Of a DNA stretch of 64,000 nucleotides, positions 1 to 8,487 are shown in pieces. Position 1 is the stretch's first letter; each line of letters begins with the position of its first letter. The notes under the pieces were generated by a model that saw only the letters and a list, made by a program, of their open reading frames with translations, made no database searches and had not been told where the DNA came from. This stretch comes from G963717155 sp963717155 (GTDB lineage Bacteria; Actinomycetota; Thermoleophilia; Gaiellales; JALYLC01): assembly GCA_963717155.1 (NCBI GenBank), contig OY970326.1, positions 186,001 to 250,000 of the forward strand. Direction: 5' to 3'. Made by a program: the position numbers and the translations under genes.

Positions 1-161
1 GTGACGGTGTAGGTCACGCCGTGCTTGAGGGTCGGCGGCTTCGAGATCGACCACTGCTTCTCTTTGAGCGTGAAGCCGGTGCCGGCGCCTGCCGGGGTAG
101 CGGGAAGCGCGACGACCGCAATTGCAGCGAGGGCGATGCACGCAGAGACGAGACGTTTCAT
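1..161 (-). CDS. Secreted protein, N-terminal part only (possibly cupredoxin-like)
   Basis: The first 53 or so residues of a minus-strand gene that runs off the left edge. The N-terminus has positive residues (MKR) followed by a long Ala/Val/Leu stretch and an AGA-type cleavage site near residue 26, so it is a Sec-exported protein. The visible mature part ends with a Tyr-Thr-Val-Thr strand, as seen in small plastocyanin-like proteins, but the copper ligands would lie outside the window, so the family is a guess. A strong GGAGG lies 6-12 nt upstream of the ATG. The MarR gene ends only 11 nt upstream, so the two may be co-transcribed. Confidence 0.6.
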   Translation of the reverse strand, partial: MKRLVSACIALAAIAVVALPATPAGAGTGFTLKEKQWSISKPPTLKHGVTYTV

Positions 162-172
162 GGACGGACCTC

Positions 173-658
173 CTAGTCGACAAACGTTCTACGTTCGCGA
201 GTGCGAGGCGGATTGCGCCTCAGGCGCGGAGGGTCGAGCTCGCTCAGCCGCCGCATGAGGCCCACCGCCTGCTGCAGCACCGCCTGTTCCTCGGGTGACA
301 GCTCGCTGGTGATCGCCTCGGTGAGCCAGCCCTGCCGCCGGCTGCGGTCCTCCTCGAGCATGCGCCGCCCCTCGTCCGTCATGTCGACGAGCGAGCGCCG
401 TCCATCGGTGGGGTCCGGCCGCCGCTCGACCAGGCCGTCCGCCTCCAGATCTCCGATCGTCTGCGCCATCGACTGCGGCCGGATCCGCTCGGCCGCCGCG
501 AGGCTGGAGATGCTGTGCGTGCCCTCGCGATCGAGGCGGGCGAGCACGGTGGCGTGCGAGAGAGACAGGCGATACTCGACGCGCAGCCGCCGCACGAGCT
601 GTCCGAGCGCGATGCGGAGCTCGCTCGCGACCAGCGCCGGATCGGCCTCGTGAGCCAT
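173..658 (-). CDS. MarR-family transcriptional regulator
   Basis: 161 aa, the usual MarR length. A winged-helix core at about residues 35-110 contains the recognition-helix region SMAQTIGDLEADGLVERR followed by the wing PTDGRRS, where the DGR motif is the MarR hallmark. It is divergent from an MFS exporter with 50 bp between start codons, the classic arrangement of a MarR repressor controlling an efflux pump. The ATG directly follows TATAGT plus six bases, so the message is probably leaderless. Regulation by its own product at the palindrome at 681-701 is inferred. The ligand is unknown. Confidence 0.93.
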   Translation of the reverse strand: MAHEADPALVASELRIALGQLVRRLRVEYRLSLSHATVLARLDREGTHSISSLAAAERIRPQSMAQTIGDLEADGLVERRPDPTDGRRSLVDMTDEGRRMLEEDRSRRQGWLTEAITSELSPEEQAVLQQAVGLMRRLSELDPPRLRRNPPRTRERRTFVD

Positions 659-708
659 CGTATGACTATACGGCGGGAATTTGTACAGGTAGCCTGTACA
701 ATTGACAG
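659..708. promoter_or_regulatory. Divergent leaderless promoters of the MarR and MFS genes
   Basis: On the minus strand TATAGT (665-670) ends six bases before the MarR ATG. On the plus strand TACAAT (697-702) ends six bases before the MFS GTG. Both fit a TANNNT -10 element placing the transcription start on or next to the start codon. The symmetry and the absence of any Shine-Dalgarno in this 50-bp gap support leaderless transcripts. Confidence 0.7.
681..701. promoter_or_regulatory. Perfect palindromic operator, probably for MarR
   Basis: TTGTACAGG and its exact reverse complement are separated by TAG, giving a 21-bp perfect dyad. It overlaps the plus-strand -10 hexamer of the MFS gene and lies just upstream of the minus-strand -10, so one bound dimer could shut both genes. 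Assignment to the adjacent MarR is by position. Confidence 0.8.
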
Positions 709-2457
709 GTGGCCGAGACCATCCCGCGCACGCTCCATCCGCCCTCGGCGCCGCGGCCCGCGTCCGACCACTACAAGTGGGTGGCGCTCTCGAACACCAC
801 GCTCGCCGTGCTGCTGGCGACGCTCGACGCGTCGATCACGCTGATCGCGATGCCCGACATCTTCCGGGGCATCCACCTCGACCCGCTGGTTCCGTCGAAC
901 AGCTTCTACCTGCTGTGGATGATCCTCGGCTATCTCGTGGTCTCGAGCGTGCTGATCGTCAGCCTCGGCCGGCTCGGCGACATGTACGGCCGGGTGCGCA
1001 CCTACAACCTCGGCTTCGTCATCTACACCGTCGCGTCGCTGATCCTCGCGGTCGACTGGATGACCGGCCAGGACGGCGCGACCTACCTGATCATCTTCCG
1101 GATCGTCCAGGGCATCGGCGGCGCATGCCTGCTCGCGAACGCGTCGGCGATCATCACCGACGCCTTCCCCGTCAACCAGCGGGGCATGGCGCTCGGCATC
1201 AACAACATCGTCGGCGTCAGCGGCCTCTTCGTCGGGCTCGTGCTCGGCGGCATCCTCGCGCCGATCGACTGGCGCCTCGTCTTCCTGATCTCGGTGCCGG
1301 TCGGGCTGTTCGGCACGGTCTGGGCCTATCTGAAGCTCGAGGAGCGCAGCAAGCCGCGTCGCGCGCCGGTCGACTGGTGGGGCAACGTGACGTTCGCGGG
1401 TGGGCTCGTCCTGATCATGACCTCCGTGACCTACGGGATCCGCCCGTACGGCGGGAACCCGACCGGCTGGACGAGCCCGCGCGTGCTGCTGCTGCTGGGC
1501 GGCGGGATCGCCTCGCTCGTCGCGTTCGCCATCATCGAGCGACGCGTCGAGAACCCGATGTTCCGGCTGCCCCTGTTCCGCATCCGGGCGTTCACGTTCG
1601 GCACGATCTCGACGTTCCTCGCCGCCGTCGCACGAGGCGGTCTGATGTTCATGCTGATCATCTGGCTGCAGGGCATCTGGCTCCCGCAGCACGGGTACAG
1701 CTTCTCGTCGACACCCCTGTGGGCCGGCATCTACATGCTGCCTCTGACGCTCGGGATGCTGATCACGGGACCCGTCTCCGGGGCGCTCTCAGATCGCTAC
1801 GGGCCACGCCCGTTCGCGACCGGCGGCATGCTCCTCGGTGCCGCGAGCTTCGTGCTGCTCCTGTTGCTGCCGACGAACTTCGCCTATCCCTGGTTCGCGC
1901 TCGTCCTGCTGCTGAACGGTTTCGCGATCGGCCTCTTCGCCGCGCCGAACCGTGCCGCGGTGATGAACAGCCTGCCGCCCGGAGATCGCGGCGCCGGCGG
2001 CGGCATGAACCAGACGTTCCAGAACTCCGCCCAGGTCCTGTCGATCGGCATCTTCTTCACGCTCATGATCGTCGGGCTCTCCTCGAGCCTGCCCCAGACG
2101 CTGAGCGCCGGTCTGGAGGCCCACGGCGTCGCCGCGGCGACCGCACACGAGATCGGGAACCTTCCGCCCGTGTCGATCCTGTTCGCGGCGTTCCTCGGGT
2201 ACAACCCGATACAGCACCTGCTCGGCGCCCACACGCTCGCGACCCTGTCCGCGCACGATCGCGCCACGCTCACCGGGCCCTCGTTCTTCCCGCAGCTCAT
2301 CTCCGGCCCGTTCCGCTCGGGGCTCCGCGACGCGTTCGGCTTCGCGATCTGCGCCTGTGTCATCGCGTCCGCGGCAGCGTTCTTCCGGGGCGGTGGGACG
2401 TACCACCACACCGACGAGCCGGTGTCGGAGGCACCCGTGCTCGAGTCGTCGGCGTAG
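709..2457 (+). CDS. MFS drug exporter, DHA2 (14-TM) type
   Basis: 582 aa, the length of 14-helix EmrB/QacA-type proton-driven exporters. Hydrophobic segments run from about residue 30 to 560. The stretch around residue 85-100 (SLGRLGDMYGR) is the MFS motif A between TM2 and TM3. LDASI in TM1 matches DHA2 motif D1. A Gly/Pro-rich antiporter-type segment follows (GPVSGALSDRYG near residue 355). The GTG start was chosen because it abuts the TACAAT -10 and fits the alignment of TM1. Likely exports toxic amphiphiles under MarR control; the substrate cannot be read from sequence. Confidence 0.93.
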   Translation: MAETIPRTLHPPSAPRPASDHYKWVALSNTTLAVLLATLDASITLIAMPDIFRGIHLDPLVPSNSFYLLWMILGYLVVSSVLIVSLGRLGDMYGRVRTYNLGFVIYTVASLILAVDWMTGQDGATYLIIFRIVQGIGGACLLANASAIITDAFPVNQRGMALGINNIVGVSGLFVGLVLGGILAPIDWRLVFLISVPVGLFGTVWAYLKLEERSKPRRAPVDWWGNVTFAGGLVLIMTSVTYGIRPYGGNPTGWTSPRVLLLLGGGIASLVAFAIIERRVENPMFRLPLFRIRAFTFGTISTFLAAVARGGLMFMLIIWLQGIWLPQHGYSFSSTPLWAGIYMLPLTLGMLITGPVSGALSDRYGPRPFATGGMLLGAASFVLLLLLPTNFAYPWFALVLLLNGFAIGLFAAPNRAAVMNSLPPGDRGAGGGMNQTFQNSAQVLSIGIFFTLMIVGLSSSLPQTLSAGLEAHGVAAATAHEIGNLPPVSILFAAFLGYNPIQHLLGAHTLATLSAHDRATLTGPSFFPQLISGPFRSGLRDAFGFAICACVIASAAAFFRGGGTYHHTDEPVSEAPVLESSA

Positions 2458-2464
2458 CCCCGGG

Positions 2465-2920
2465 TCAGTCGGAACACTCGGCGCACAACCCGACGATCGG
2501 GAAGTGCGTGAAGCGCGCCTCGTAGCCGAAGTCGGCCCGGATCGTGTCGCGTGTCCGCTCCAGGCGGTCCGGCTCTACGGCCTCGACGCGGCCACAGCGG
2601 TCGCACACCAGGTACTCGCGCTCGCGGCCCCCGGCGAGCGCGTACAGACCGGGGCCGTGCCCGAGGTGGACGTGGCGGACCACGCCGACTCGCTCGAGCG
2701 TCTCGAGGTTCCGGTACACCGATGCCAGATCGAGCGCGAGGCCGTCGCTCTCGGTCCGTCGGGCGATCGTCTCGGCCGACGCCGGGGCGTCGGCCGCGAA
2801 CAGCGACTGCAGGACGAGGCGACGCGTGGAGGAGATGCGGAGCCCCTGCTCGCGGAGCACGGCGAGGGCGCCCTCGATGTCCTCGAAGCTGCGTCGCGGA
2901 GTCTCCGGGGCGTCGGTCAT
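2465..2920 (-). CDS. Fur-family metal-dependent regulator
   Basis: 151 aa with the Fur winged helix at about residues 20-85 (LRISSTRRLVL, SVYRNLETLERVGVV) followed by the dimerisation/metal domain. His residues in HVHLGHG and two CxxC pairs (CDRC and CAEC near the C-terminus) supply regulatory and structural metal sites. Which metal (Fe, Zn, Mn) or peroxide it senses is not clear. Its ATG overlaps the stop codon of the LLM gene (ATGA), so it is translated from the same message. It converges on the MFS gene with a 7-nt gap. Confidence 0.92.
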   Translation of the reverse strand: MTDAPETPRRSFEDIEGALAVLREQGLRISSTRRLVLQSLFAADAPASAETIARRTESDGLALDLASVYRNLETLERVGVVRHVHLGHGPGLYALAGGREREYLVCDRCGRVEAVEPDRLERTRDTIRADFGYEARFTHFPIVGLCAECSD

Positions 2921-3954
2921 GCCGCTCTCAGGTTAGAGCTCTTGCGAACGGCGGGCGCGACCTCGGTGCCGAACAGCTCGATCGACCGCATGACGCTCGC
3001 GTGGGGGAGCGAGCCGACCGTGAACTGCACGAGCGTGCGCTGGTGGTCGAAGATCTCGTGCTGGAAGAGGATCTTCTCGATCACCTCCTGCGGGCTCCCG
3101 ACGAAGCTCGAGCCGCGGAGCCTGCGCGAGGCATCGAACTGCTCGCGGGTCATCGGCGGCCAGCCGCGTTCGCGGCCGATCCGGTTCATCGCGGCCGCGA
3201 ACGTCGGGAACGACTCGTCCGCCGCCTGTTGCGAGGTCGCGGCGACGAACCCGTGCGAGTTGATGCTGAGCGCCGGCCGAGGGTGGCCGGCCTCGGCCGC
3301 GGCGCGCCGGTGGAGCTCGGCGAAGGGCGCGAAGCGCTCGGGCATGCCACCGATGATGGCGAGCGCCATCGGCAGGCCGAGCGTGCCGGCGCGCAGCGCC
3401 GACTCGGGCGTGCCGCCGACGGCGACCCAGATCGGAAGCTGCTCCTGCACCGGGCGCGGGTACACGCCGATGTCCTCGAGCGGCGCGCGGTGCTGACCCG
3501 ACCACGTGATGCGGGTCGACGCGCGAAGCTCGAGCAGCAGCTCGAGCTTCTCGGCGAACAGCGAGTCGTAGTCGCCCAGCCGGTAGCCGAACAGCGGGAA
3601 CGACTCGATGAACGAGCCGCGTCCCGCCATGATCTCGGCGCGCCCACCCGACAGCAGGTCGAGCGTCGCGAACTCCTGGAAGACCCTGACCGGGTCGTCC
3701 GAGCTGAGTACCGTGACAGCGCTCGAGAGCCGAATGGTCCGCGTGCGCTCGGCCGCCGCCGCGAGGACGACCGCCGGCGCTGACACCGCGAAGTCGGGGC
3801 GGTGGTGCTCGCCGACCCCGAACACGTCGAGTCCGACCTGGTCGGCGAGCTCGATCTCCTCGATGAGGTCGCGCAGCCGCTGCGCGGGAGTCACGGTCGT
3901 CCCGGCGTGGTCGCCCGGCGTCAGCTCCGCGAACGTGTAGATGCCCAGTTCCAT
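2917..3954 (-). CDS. LLM-class flavin-dependent oxidoreductase
   Basis: 345 aa in the bacterial luciferase-like monooxygenase fold. Typical signatures are GVGEHHRPDF near residue 50, the strand TIRLSSAVTVLSSDDPVRVFQEFATLDLLSGGR near 80-110, and GGTPESALRAG near 190. It is close to the group annotated as probable F420- or FMN-dependent oxidoreductases (SfnB/MsuD-like). The ATG has a GGGGGAGGG ribosome site. It ends inside the start codon of the Fur gene, so a metal- or redox-linked role is possible. The substrate is unknown. Confidence 0.88.
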   Translation of the reverse strand: MELGIYTFAELTPGDHAGTTVTPAQRLRDLIEEIELADQVGLDVFGVGEHHRPDFAVSAPAVVLAAAAERTRTIRLSSAVTVLSSDDPVRVFQEFATLDLLSGGRAEIMAGRGSFIESFPLFGYRLGDYDSLFAEKLELLLELRASTRITWSGQHRAPLEDIGVYPRPVQEQLPIWVAVGGTPESALRAGTLGLPMALAIIGGMPERFAPFAELHRRAAAEAGHPRPALSINSHGFVAATSQQAADESFPTFAAAMNRIGRERGWPPMTREQFDASRRLRGSSFVGSPQEVIEKILFQHEIFDHQRTLVQFTVGSLPHASVMRSIELFGTEVAPAVRKSSNLRAA

Positions 3955-3992
3955 CGCCCTCCCCCCGGGAACAATGCCGGGTGCGGGGGCCT

Positions 3993-4826
3993 CTACGCGT
4001 CGCGTCTGACCAGGAGCCACGCCGAGATCGCCATCGCGGCGAGCGCGTAGCCGCAGAAGAGCAGGAAGCCCGTCCACGGAGCGAGCGAGCTCGGATCCTG
4101 GTGGATCGACAGGATCGCGGTGCCTGCGCTGAGCGGCAGGTAGGGATCGATCGTGTCGCCCCAGCTGTTCGGGAGGATCGCCGACACGCCGGGGAGCACG
4201 AACATCACACCGGCGAACGTGGCGATGCCTCCCGCGGTGTTCCGCACCAGCGCGCCGAGCGCGAGCCCGAGGAATCCGACAGCCGTGAGGAAGAGCGCGG
4301 ACCCGATCACGGCCCGCAGCACGTGTGGGGCTCCGATCGTGGTCTGGACGTGGTGCTGCGTGTCGATCGCCTGCGAGACGAAGAACGCCAGCACTGCCGA
4401 GGGGAGCATCAGGGCGAACACGACGGCGGAGTAGACCGCCGCCTTCGCCCACAGCACGGGCAGGCGGCGCGGGACCGCGGCGAAGCTGGAACGGATCATG
4501 CCCGTCGAGTACTCGCCGGTGATGACGAGCACGCCGAGCACGCCGATCGCAAGCTCTGCGAAGTGCCAGCCGCCGATCGCCCGGTCGACCGGGTCGAAGC
4601 TCAGGCGGTCTCCCTGGCTCATCTGGTTCCAGTGCGCCATCTGCACTGCAGAGAACAGGATCCCGATGCCGGCCATCGCGATCACGGCGACGAGCAGCGA
4701 CCAGCGGGTCGATCGCAGCGACCAGAGCTTGGTCCACTCCGAGCGCGCGACACGGAGCTGCGTGACCCGTCCCGTGTGGCCTGCCTTTCGCGCGGCGGTC
4801 GTCTGAGCGAGCGCTGGGGCGCTCAT
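3993..4826 (-). CDS. ABC-2 type transporter permease
   Basis: 277 aa with about six membrane segments (first near residue 45, last near 255), ending RRDA. The segment GEYSTGMIRSSFAAVPRR after the second helix is the conserved element of ABC-2 permeases in DrrB/BcrB-like exporters. Its ATG overlaps the stop of the ATPase gene (ATGA at 4823-4826), so subunit synthesis is coupled. The operon is divergent from a NarL-type two-component system, a pairing common for envelope-stress or antibiotic-responsive exporters. Confidence 0.88.
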   Translation of the reverse strand: MSAPALAQTTAARKAGHTGRVTQLRVARSEWTKLWSLRSTRWSLLVAVIAMAGIGILFSAVQMAHWNQMSQGDRLSFDPVDRAIGGWHFAELAIGVLGVLVITGEYSTGMIRSSFAAVPRRLPVLWAKAAVYSAVVFALMLPSAVLAFFVSQAIDTQHHVQTTIGAPHVLRAVIGSALFLTAVGFLGLALGALVRNTAGGIATFAGVMFVLPGVSAILPNSWGDTIDPYLPLSAGTAILSIHQDPSSLAPWTGFLLFCGYALAAMAISAWLLVRRDA

Positions 4827-5762
4827 GCCGATGCTCCTACTTCGGCGCCCGCCAGCGTGCTCGCGTGGTACTCGACGGCGTCCTTCGTGAGTCGCATGAA
4901 CGCCTCCTCGAGCGACGCCTGCTCGGGCGTCAGCTCGTGCAGCGCGATTCCCTGCGCGGCGGCGACGTCGCCGATGTCGTCGGACCGCAGTCCCTGTACC
5001 TCGAGCACGCCCTGCTCCTTGCCGCTGATCACCGTGACCTTGTCGCCCGCGAGCGCCGCCGCGAGCCGCTGGGGATCGGGTGTGCGCACCCGCACCACGT
5101 CGCTCGACGCCTGGCGGATGAAGTCGTCGACCGTCGTGCTCGCGATCAGCCGTCCGCGGCCGACGACGATGAGCTGGTCGGCCATCAGCGACATCTCGCT
5201 CATCAGGTGGGACGAGACGAAGATCGTGCGACCCTCCGCGGCAAGATCCCGCAGCAGCGTGCGGATCCAGCGAATGCCTTCGGGATCGAGGCCGTTCGCG
5301 GGCTCGTCGAGGATCAGCGTCTCCGGATCGCCGAGCAACGCGGCGGCGATGCCGAGCCGCTGCCCCATGCCGAGCGAGAAGCCGCCGACGCGCTTGCGTG
5401 CCACCTCGCGCAGCCCGACCAGGTCGATGACCTCGTCGACGCGGCGCGCGCCGAAGCCGTGCGTCTGGGCGAGCGCGAGCAGATGGTTGTACGCCGACCG
5501 TCCGGTGTGGATCGCGCGGGCCTCGAGCAGCGTCCCGACCTCGTGCAACGGGGCGCGATGGTCGCGATACGCCTTGCCGTTCACGGTCACGTTTCCCGCG
5601 GTCGGGGAGTCGAGGCCGATGATCAGGCGCATCGTCGTCGACTTGCCCGCACCGTTCGGGCCCGAGAAAGCCGGTGACGATCCCGGGCCGCACCGTGAAG
5701 CTGAGGTCGTCGACGGCGACCTTCTCGCCGTAGCGCTTCGTCATGCTTTCGGCTTCGATCAT
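4823..5762 (-). CDS. ABC exporter ATP-binding protein (frameshifted in Walker A)
   Basis: About 312 aa once one base is removed. N-terminus MIEAESMTKRYGEK, Walker A around residue 38, signature SLGMGQRLGIA, Walker B LILDEPANGLDPEG and the H-loop SSHLMSEM are all present. The frame changes inside Walker A: the minus strand reads GGGCCC then an extra G (position about 5657) before AACGGTGCGGGCAAG. Removing it restores GPNGAGKST. Because the two halves are otherwise perfect, this is most likely a sequence error. Family: DrrA/BcrA/CcmA-like drug-export ATPase, a paralogue of the one at 55.6 kb. Confidence 0.88.
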
Positions 5763-5958
5763 GGAAATCCCATCGATTGAGGACGTACCGGCACGCTACG
5801 GGCGGCCCCGGGGCTGCACAACGGCCTCGAGAACGATCTTTGCCGTCGACCTGCGTACGACCTGCGGCGTAGGTGCCGGCGAGCGAAGATCATCCTCTCG
5901 ACCCCTCGCGCGTCGACGGCCGCTCGCTTACCGTCGATAGTGCAGTGGTGCATTCGAG
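5763..5958. promoter_or_regulatory. Intergenic region between divergent ABC exporter and sensor kinase
   Basis: 196 bp with no credible ORF. It must hold the promoters of the minus-strand exporter and the plus-strand kinase. A GATAGT hexamer 17 nt upstream of the kinase ATG is a possible -10. I found no perfect dyad that would mark the response-regulator site. Confidence 0.4.
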
Positions 5959-7140
5959 ATGAAGATGACGGATCGGGCAGCGACGGCAGGGAACGCGATC
6001 CGGTCGCTCACGCGCCGGCACCCGATCGCGACCGATCTCGCGCTCGTCGGCGCGGTCCTGCTGCTGACGGTCCCGGACCTCGTCAACGACGCTCGCCATC
6101 GGGCTGGCGTCACGGTGTTCACGATCTTGCTCGTCGTGCCGCTCCTGTGGCGTCAGCGCCGACCCATGCCCGTCTTCCTGGTCCTGGCAGCCGTCGCGTT
6201 CGCGCAGTGGCTCGCCGACGTCAAGGTGATCGCAGACGTCGCGCTGCTCATCGCGCTCTACACGGTCGCGGTCCAGGAGTCGCGCCGTCGCGCCCTGTTC
6301 GCGGCCGCGGTGCTCGAGTTCGGCGCAATCCTCGCGGTGCTGCGCTGGAGCGAGGACGGTTGGCTCCGCCCGTTCGTGGCCCTGTCGGCGCTGATCATGG
6401 CGGCAGGCGTCCTCGGGACGAGCGTGCGCCATCGCCGGGCGCTGCTCGCGTCGCTCGAGGATCGCGCGGCCCGTCTCGAGCTCGAGCGCGACCAGCAGGG
6501 GCTGCTGGCGGCCGCGGCCGAGCGAGCGCGCATCGCGCGCGAGATGCACGACATCGTCGCGCACAACCTCACCGTCATGATCGCGCTCGCGGACGGCGCC
6601 GTGTTCGCGGCGGAGCGCGCACCGGAGAAGGCGACGACGGCGATGGAGACCGTGTCTGCGACCGGTCGCCAGGCGCTCACGGAGATGCGCCGGTTGCTCG
6701 GCGTCCTGCGCGAGGGAGAGGTCGAGGCGGAGCTGCTTCCCCAGCCCGGAGTCCCGCAGATCGACCAGCTGGTCGAGCAGGTGCGTGCGGCGGGGCTCCC
6801 CGTCACGCTCGAGGTCGCGGGCGACGGCCGGTCGCTGCCCGCCGGAGCTCAGCTGACGGTGTTCCGCCTCGTCCAGGAGGCTCTCACCAATACCCTCAAG
6901 CACGCCGGGGCATCGGCCGCGGCTCGAGTCCGCCTGCGCTACGCCGGGGACGGCGTCGACGTCGAGGTGACCGACACCGGGCAGGGTGCACCGGCCGTTT
7001 CAGCGGGCGGACAGGGTCTCGAGGGCATGCGGGAGCGCGCGGCCGTGTATGCGGGCACCGTCGAGGCAGGCCCTCGCAGCGGTGGGGGCTGGCGCGTGCA
7101 TACGCACCTCTGGCTCGAGCGATCCGCGGCGCCCGGATGA
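5959..7140 (+). CDS. NarL-type sensor histidine kinase
   Basis: 393 aa. Four to six hydrophobic segments occupy residues 25-155. A short coiled linker then leads to the HisKA_3 dimerisation motif REMHDIVAH with phospho-acceptor His197. The HATPase domain follows at about 270-390, with an N-box-like EALTNTLKHA and G-boxes DTGQGAP and GGQGLEGMRERA. No large extracellular domain is visible, so the signal is probably sensed in the membrane, as in LiaS/DesK-type kinases. The stop overlaps the regulator start (ATGA). Confidence 0.94.
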   Translation: MKMTDRAATAGNAIRSLTRRHPIATDLALVGAVLLLTVPDLVNDARHRAGVTVFTILLVVPLLWRQRRPMPVFLVLAAVAFAQWLADVKVIADVALLIALYTVAVQESRRRALFAAAVLEFGAILAVLRWSEDGWLRPFVALSALIMAAGVLGTSVRHRRALLASLEDRAARLELERDQQGLLAAAAERARIAREMHDIVAHNLTVMIALADGAVFAAERAPEKATTAMETVSATGRQALTEMRRLLGVLREGEVEAELLPQPGVPQIDQLVEQVRAAGLPVTLEVAGDGRSLPAGAQLTVFRLVQEALTNTLKHAGASAAARVRLRYAGDGVDVEVTDTGQGAPAVSAGGQGLEGMRERAAVYAGTVEAGPRSGGGWRVHTHLWLERSAAPG

Positions 7141-7811
7141 CCACGAGCATCCTCCTCGTCGACGATCAGCCGCTCCTGCGGATGGGGTTCCGCATGGTCC
7201 TCGAGTCGCAGGACGACCTCGTCGTGGCGGGCGAGGCGGGCGATGGCGACGAGGCCGTGCGCATGACCGGCGAGCTCGACCCCGACATCGTGCTGATGGA
7301 CGTGCGCATGCCCGGCGTGGACGGCATCGAGGCGACCCGCCGGATCGTCGGCGAGGGACGGCGCTCGCGCGTGTTGATCCTGACGACGTTCGACCTGGAC
7401 GAGTACGCCTTCGCGGGGCTGCGCGCCGGCGCGAGCGGATTCCTCCTGAAGGACGTGCCGCCTGCCGACCTGCTGTCGGGCATCCGGGCGGTCGCGAGCG
7501 GGGACGCGGTCGTGTCTCCGAGCGTGACCCGCCGACTGCTCGACACCTTCGCGCACCGGCTCCCGGCGCCGGATGACGCGGTCGCGCGCGCCGATGCGCG
7601 GCTCGACTCGCTCACCGCGCGCGAGCGGGAGGTGCTCGCCGAGATCGCGCGGGGACGCTCGAACGCCGAGATCGCGGGCCACCTCGTGCTCTCCGAGGCG
7701 ACCGTCAAGACCCACGTGGGCCGCATCCTGGCCAAGCTCGAGCTGCGAGACCGCGTCCAGGCCGTGGTCTTCGCCTACGACGTCGGTCTCGCACAGCCCA
7801 CTCCACCGTGA
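7137..7811 (+). CDS. NarL/LuxR-type response regulator
   Basis: 224 aa. The receiver domain has acidic pair D9/D10, phospho-acceptor D55 in LMDVRMPG, a Thr in ILTTFD and Lys in FLLKDV. The C-terminal LuxR helix-turn-helix is at about 155-215 (LTAREREVLAEIARGRSNAEIAGHL, ATVKTHVGRILAKL). Its start is embedded in the kinase stop codon. It most likely controls the divergent ABC exporter at 3993-5762 by analogy with similar modules. Confidence 0.95.
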   Translation: MTTSILLVDDQPLLRMGFRMVLESQDDLVVAGEAGDGDEAVRMTGELDPDIVLMDVRMPGVDGIEATRRIVGEGRRSRVLILTTFDLDEYAFAGLRAGASGFLLKDVPPADLLSGIRAVASGDAVVSPSVTRRLLDTFAHRLPAPDDAVARADARLDSLTAREREVLAEIARGRSNAEIAGHLVLSEATVKTHVGRILAKLELRDRVQAVVFAYDVGLAQPTPP

Positions 7812-7834
7812 CAGCCAACCCAGAGGGAAAAACC

Positions 7835-8083
7835 ATGTCCAGCAATCGTCTCCTCGCGCTCGCAGCCGCAATCGTCGGCGTGATCCTGATGGTCATCGCG
7901 ATCGTCTACTTCGTCGAGCCGGCGAAGTCGCTCCCATCGTTCTTCCCCGGCCACCAGGCCGGGTCGACGCATCACCACGTCAAGCACGGCATCGCCGCCT
8001 TCGCGCTCGGGCTCGCTGCGTTCGCGTTCGCGTGGTTCAAGACCGGCCCGCGCAAGGTCGAGGCGGGGGAGGCGGCGAGCTAG
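7835..8083 (+). CDS. Small two-helix membrane protein, unknown function
   Basis: 82 aa from the ATG at 7835, chosen over an upstream GTG (7808) because GAGGG lies 5-9 nt before it. Two membrane segments (about residues 6-27 and 52-70) are separated by a His-rich stretch (THHHVKHG) that faces the opposite side and could bind metal. The gene starts 23 nt after the response regulator stop and is probably the last gene of that operon. I do not recognise the family. Confidence 0.65.
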   Translation: MSSNRLLALAAAIVGVILMVIAIVYFVEPAKSLPSFFPGHQAGSTHHHVKHGIAAFALGLAAFAFAWFKTGPRKVEAGEAAS

Positions 8084-8135
8084 GAGCGTGGGCCGCGGGT
8101 CGGTTCGTCGGGCCAGGCCGGTGCCAGCCTCGGAA

Positions 8136-8236
8136 AAGACGCAGGTCGGGAGCGTGGTTCTCGGAACCTCGCGTGGGTCCCGTACAGCGCAGCGCGGACG
8201 TATTCGTCCCAGCGAAATGGTGTTAGCGGCTAGGCC
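8136..8236 (-). repeat. 101-bp repeat module, subtype 2, inverted
   Basis: Read on the minus strand it begins GGCCTAGCCGCTAACACC and ends with the shared tail GAGAACCACGCTCCCGACC plus TGCGTCTT. It matches the module at 46700-46800 end to end at the same length (101 bp), including CATTTCGCTGGGACGAATA. The two ends are also shared with subtype 1 at 8374 and 8521, while the middle differs. Lies in a 581-bp gene-free stretch (8084-8664). Confidence 0.85.
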
Positions 8237-8257
8237 TCGACGCACATAGCCACGAAG

Positions 8258-8346
8258 ATCGCAGGTGGCGAGGGTTCGAGGGAATCCAGGTTGAGCACGA
8301 AGCTTTCGAACAGCGACCTGTGGATCTTTCGAACCTCGCCACCTGT
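8258..8346 (+). repeat. Hairpin repeat module (short form)
   Basis: Left arm 8262-8279 (CAGGTGGCGAGGGTTCGA) pairs with right arm 8329-8345 with one bulged base, enclosing about 49 nt that contain AAGCTT. The same arms, loop and downstream flank (CCTGTGGATCTCGGTCGAC) recur at 46541-46672 in longer form. No coding potential is supported. Confidence 0.8.
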
Positions 8347-8373
8347 GGATCTCGGTCGACTATTTCGTCTTCC

Positions 8374-8474
8374 GGCCTATCCGCGATCACGGTTGCGATG
8401 GGTCGACGACGTCTGCGTGCCTCCGCACGCGGCCCTTTTCTCGGTTCCGAGAACCACGCTCCTGGCCTGCGTCT
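8374..8474 (+). repeat. 101-bp repeat module, subtype 1, copy 1
   Basis: Begins GGCCTATCCGCGATCACGG and ends CCTGCGTCT. Identical to the copy at 8521-8621 except for four substitutions over 101 bp. Internal dyads: GCGTGC/GCACGC around CTCC, and TTCTCGG/CCGAGAA around TT. Confidence 0.9.
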
Positions 8475-8487
8475 GTTCGAGGATCGT

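Noticed and set aside
2551..3783. A 410-codon plus-strand ORF opposite the Fur and LLM genes
   Set aside because: Arg/Gly-rich shadow of two clear minus-strand genes.
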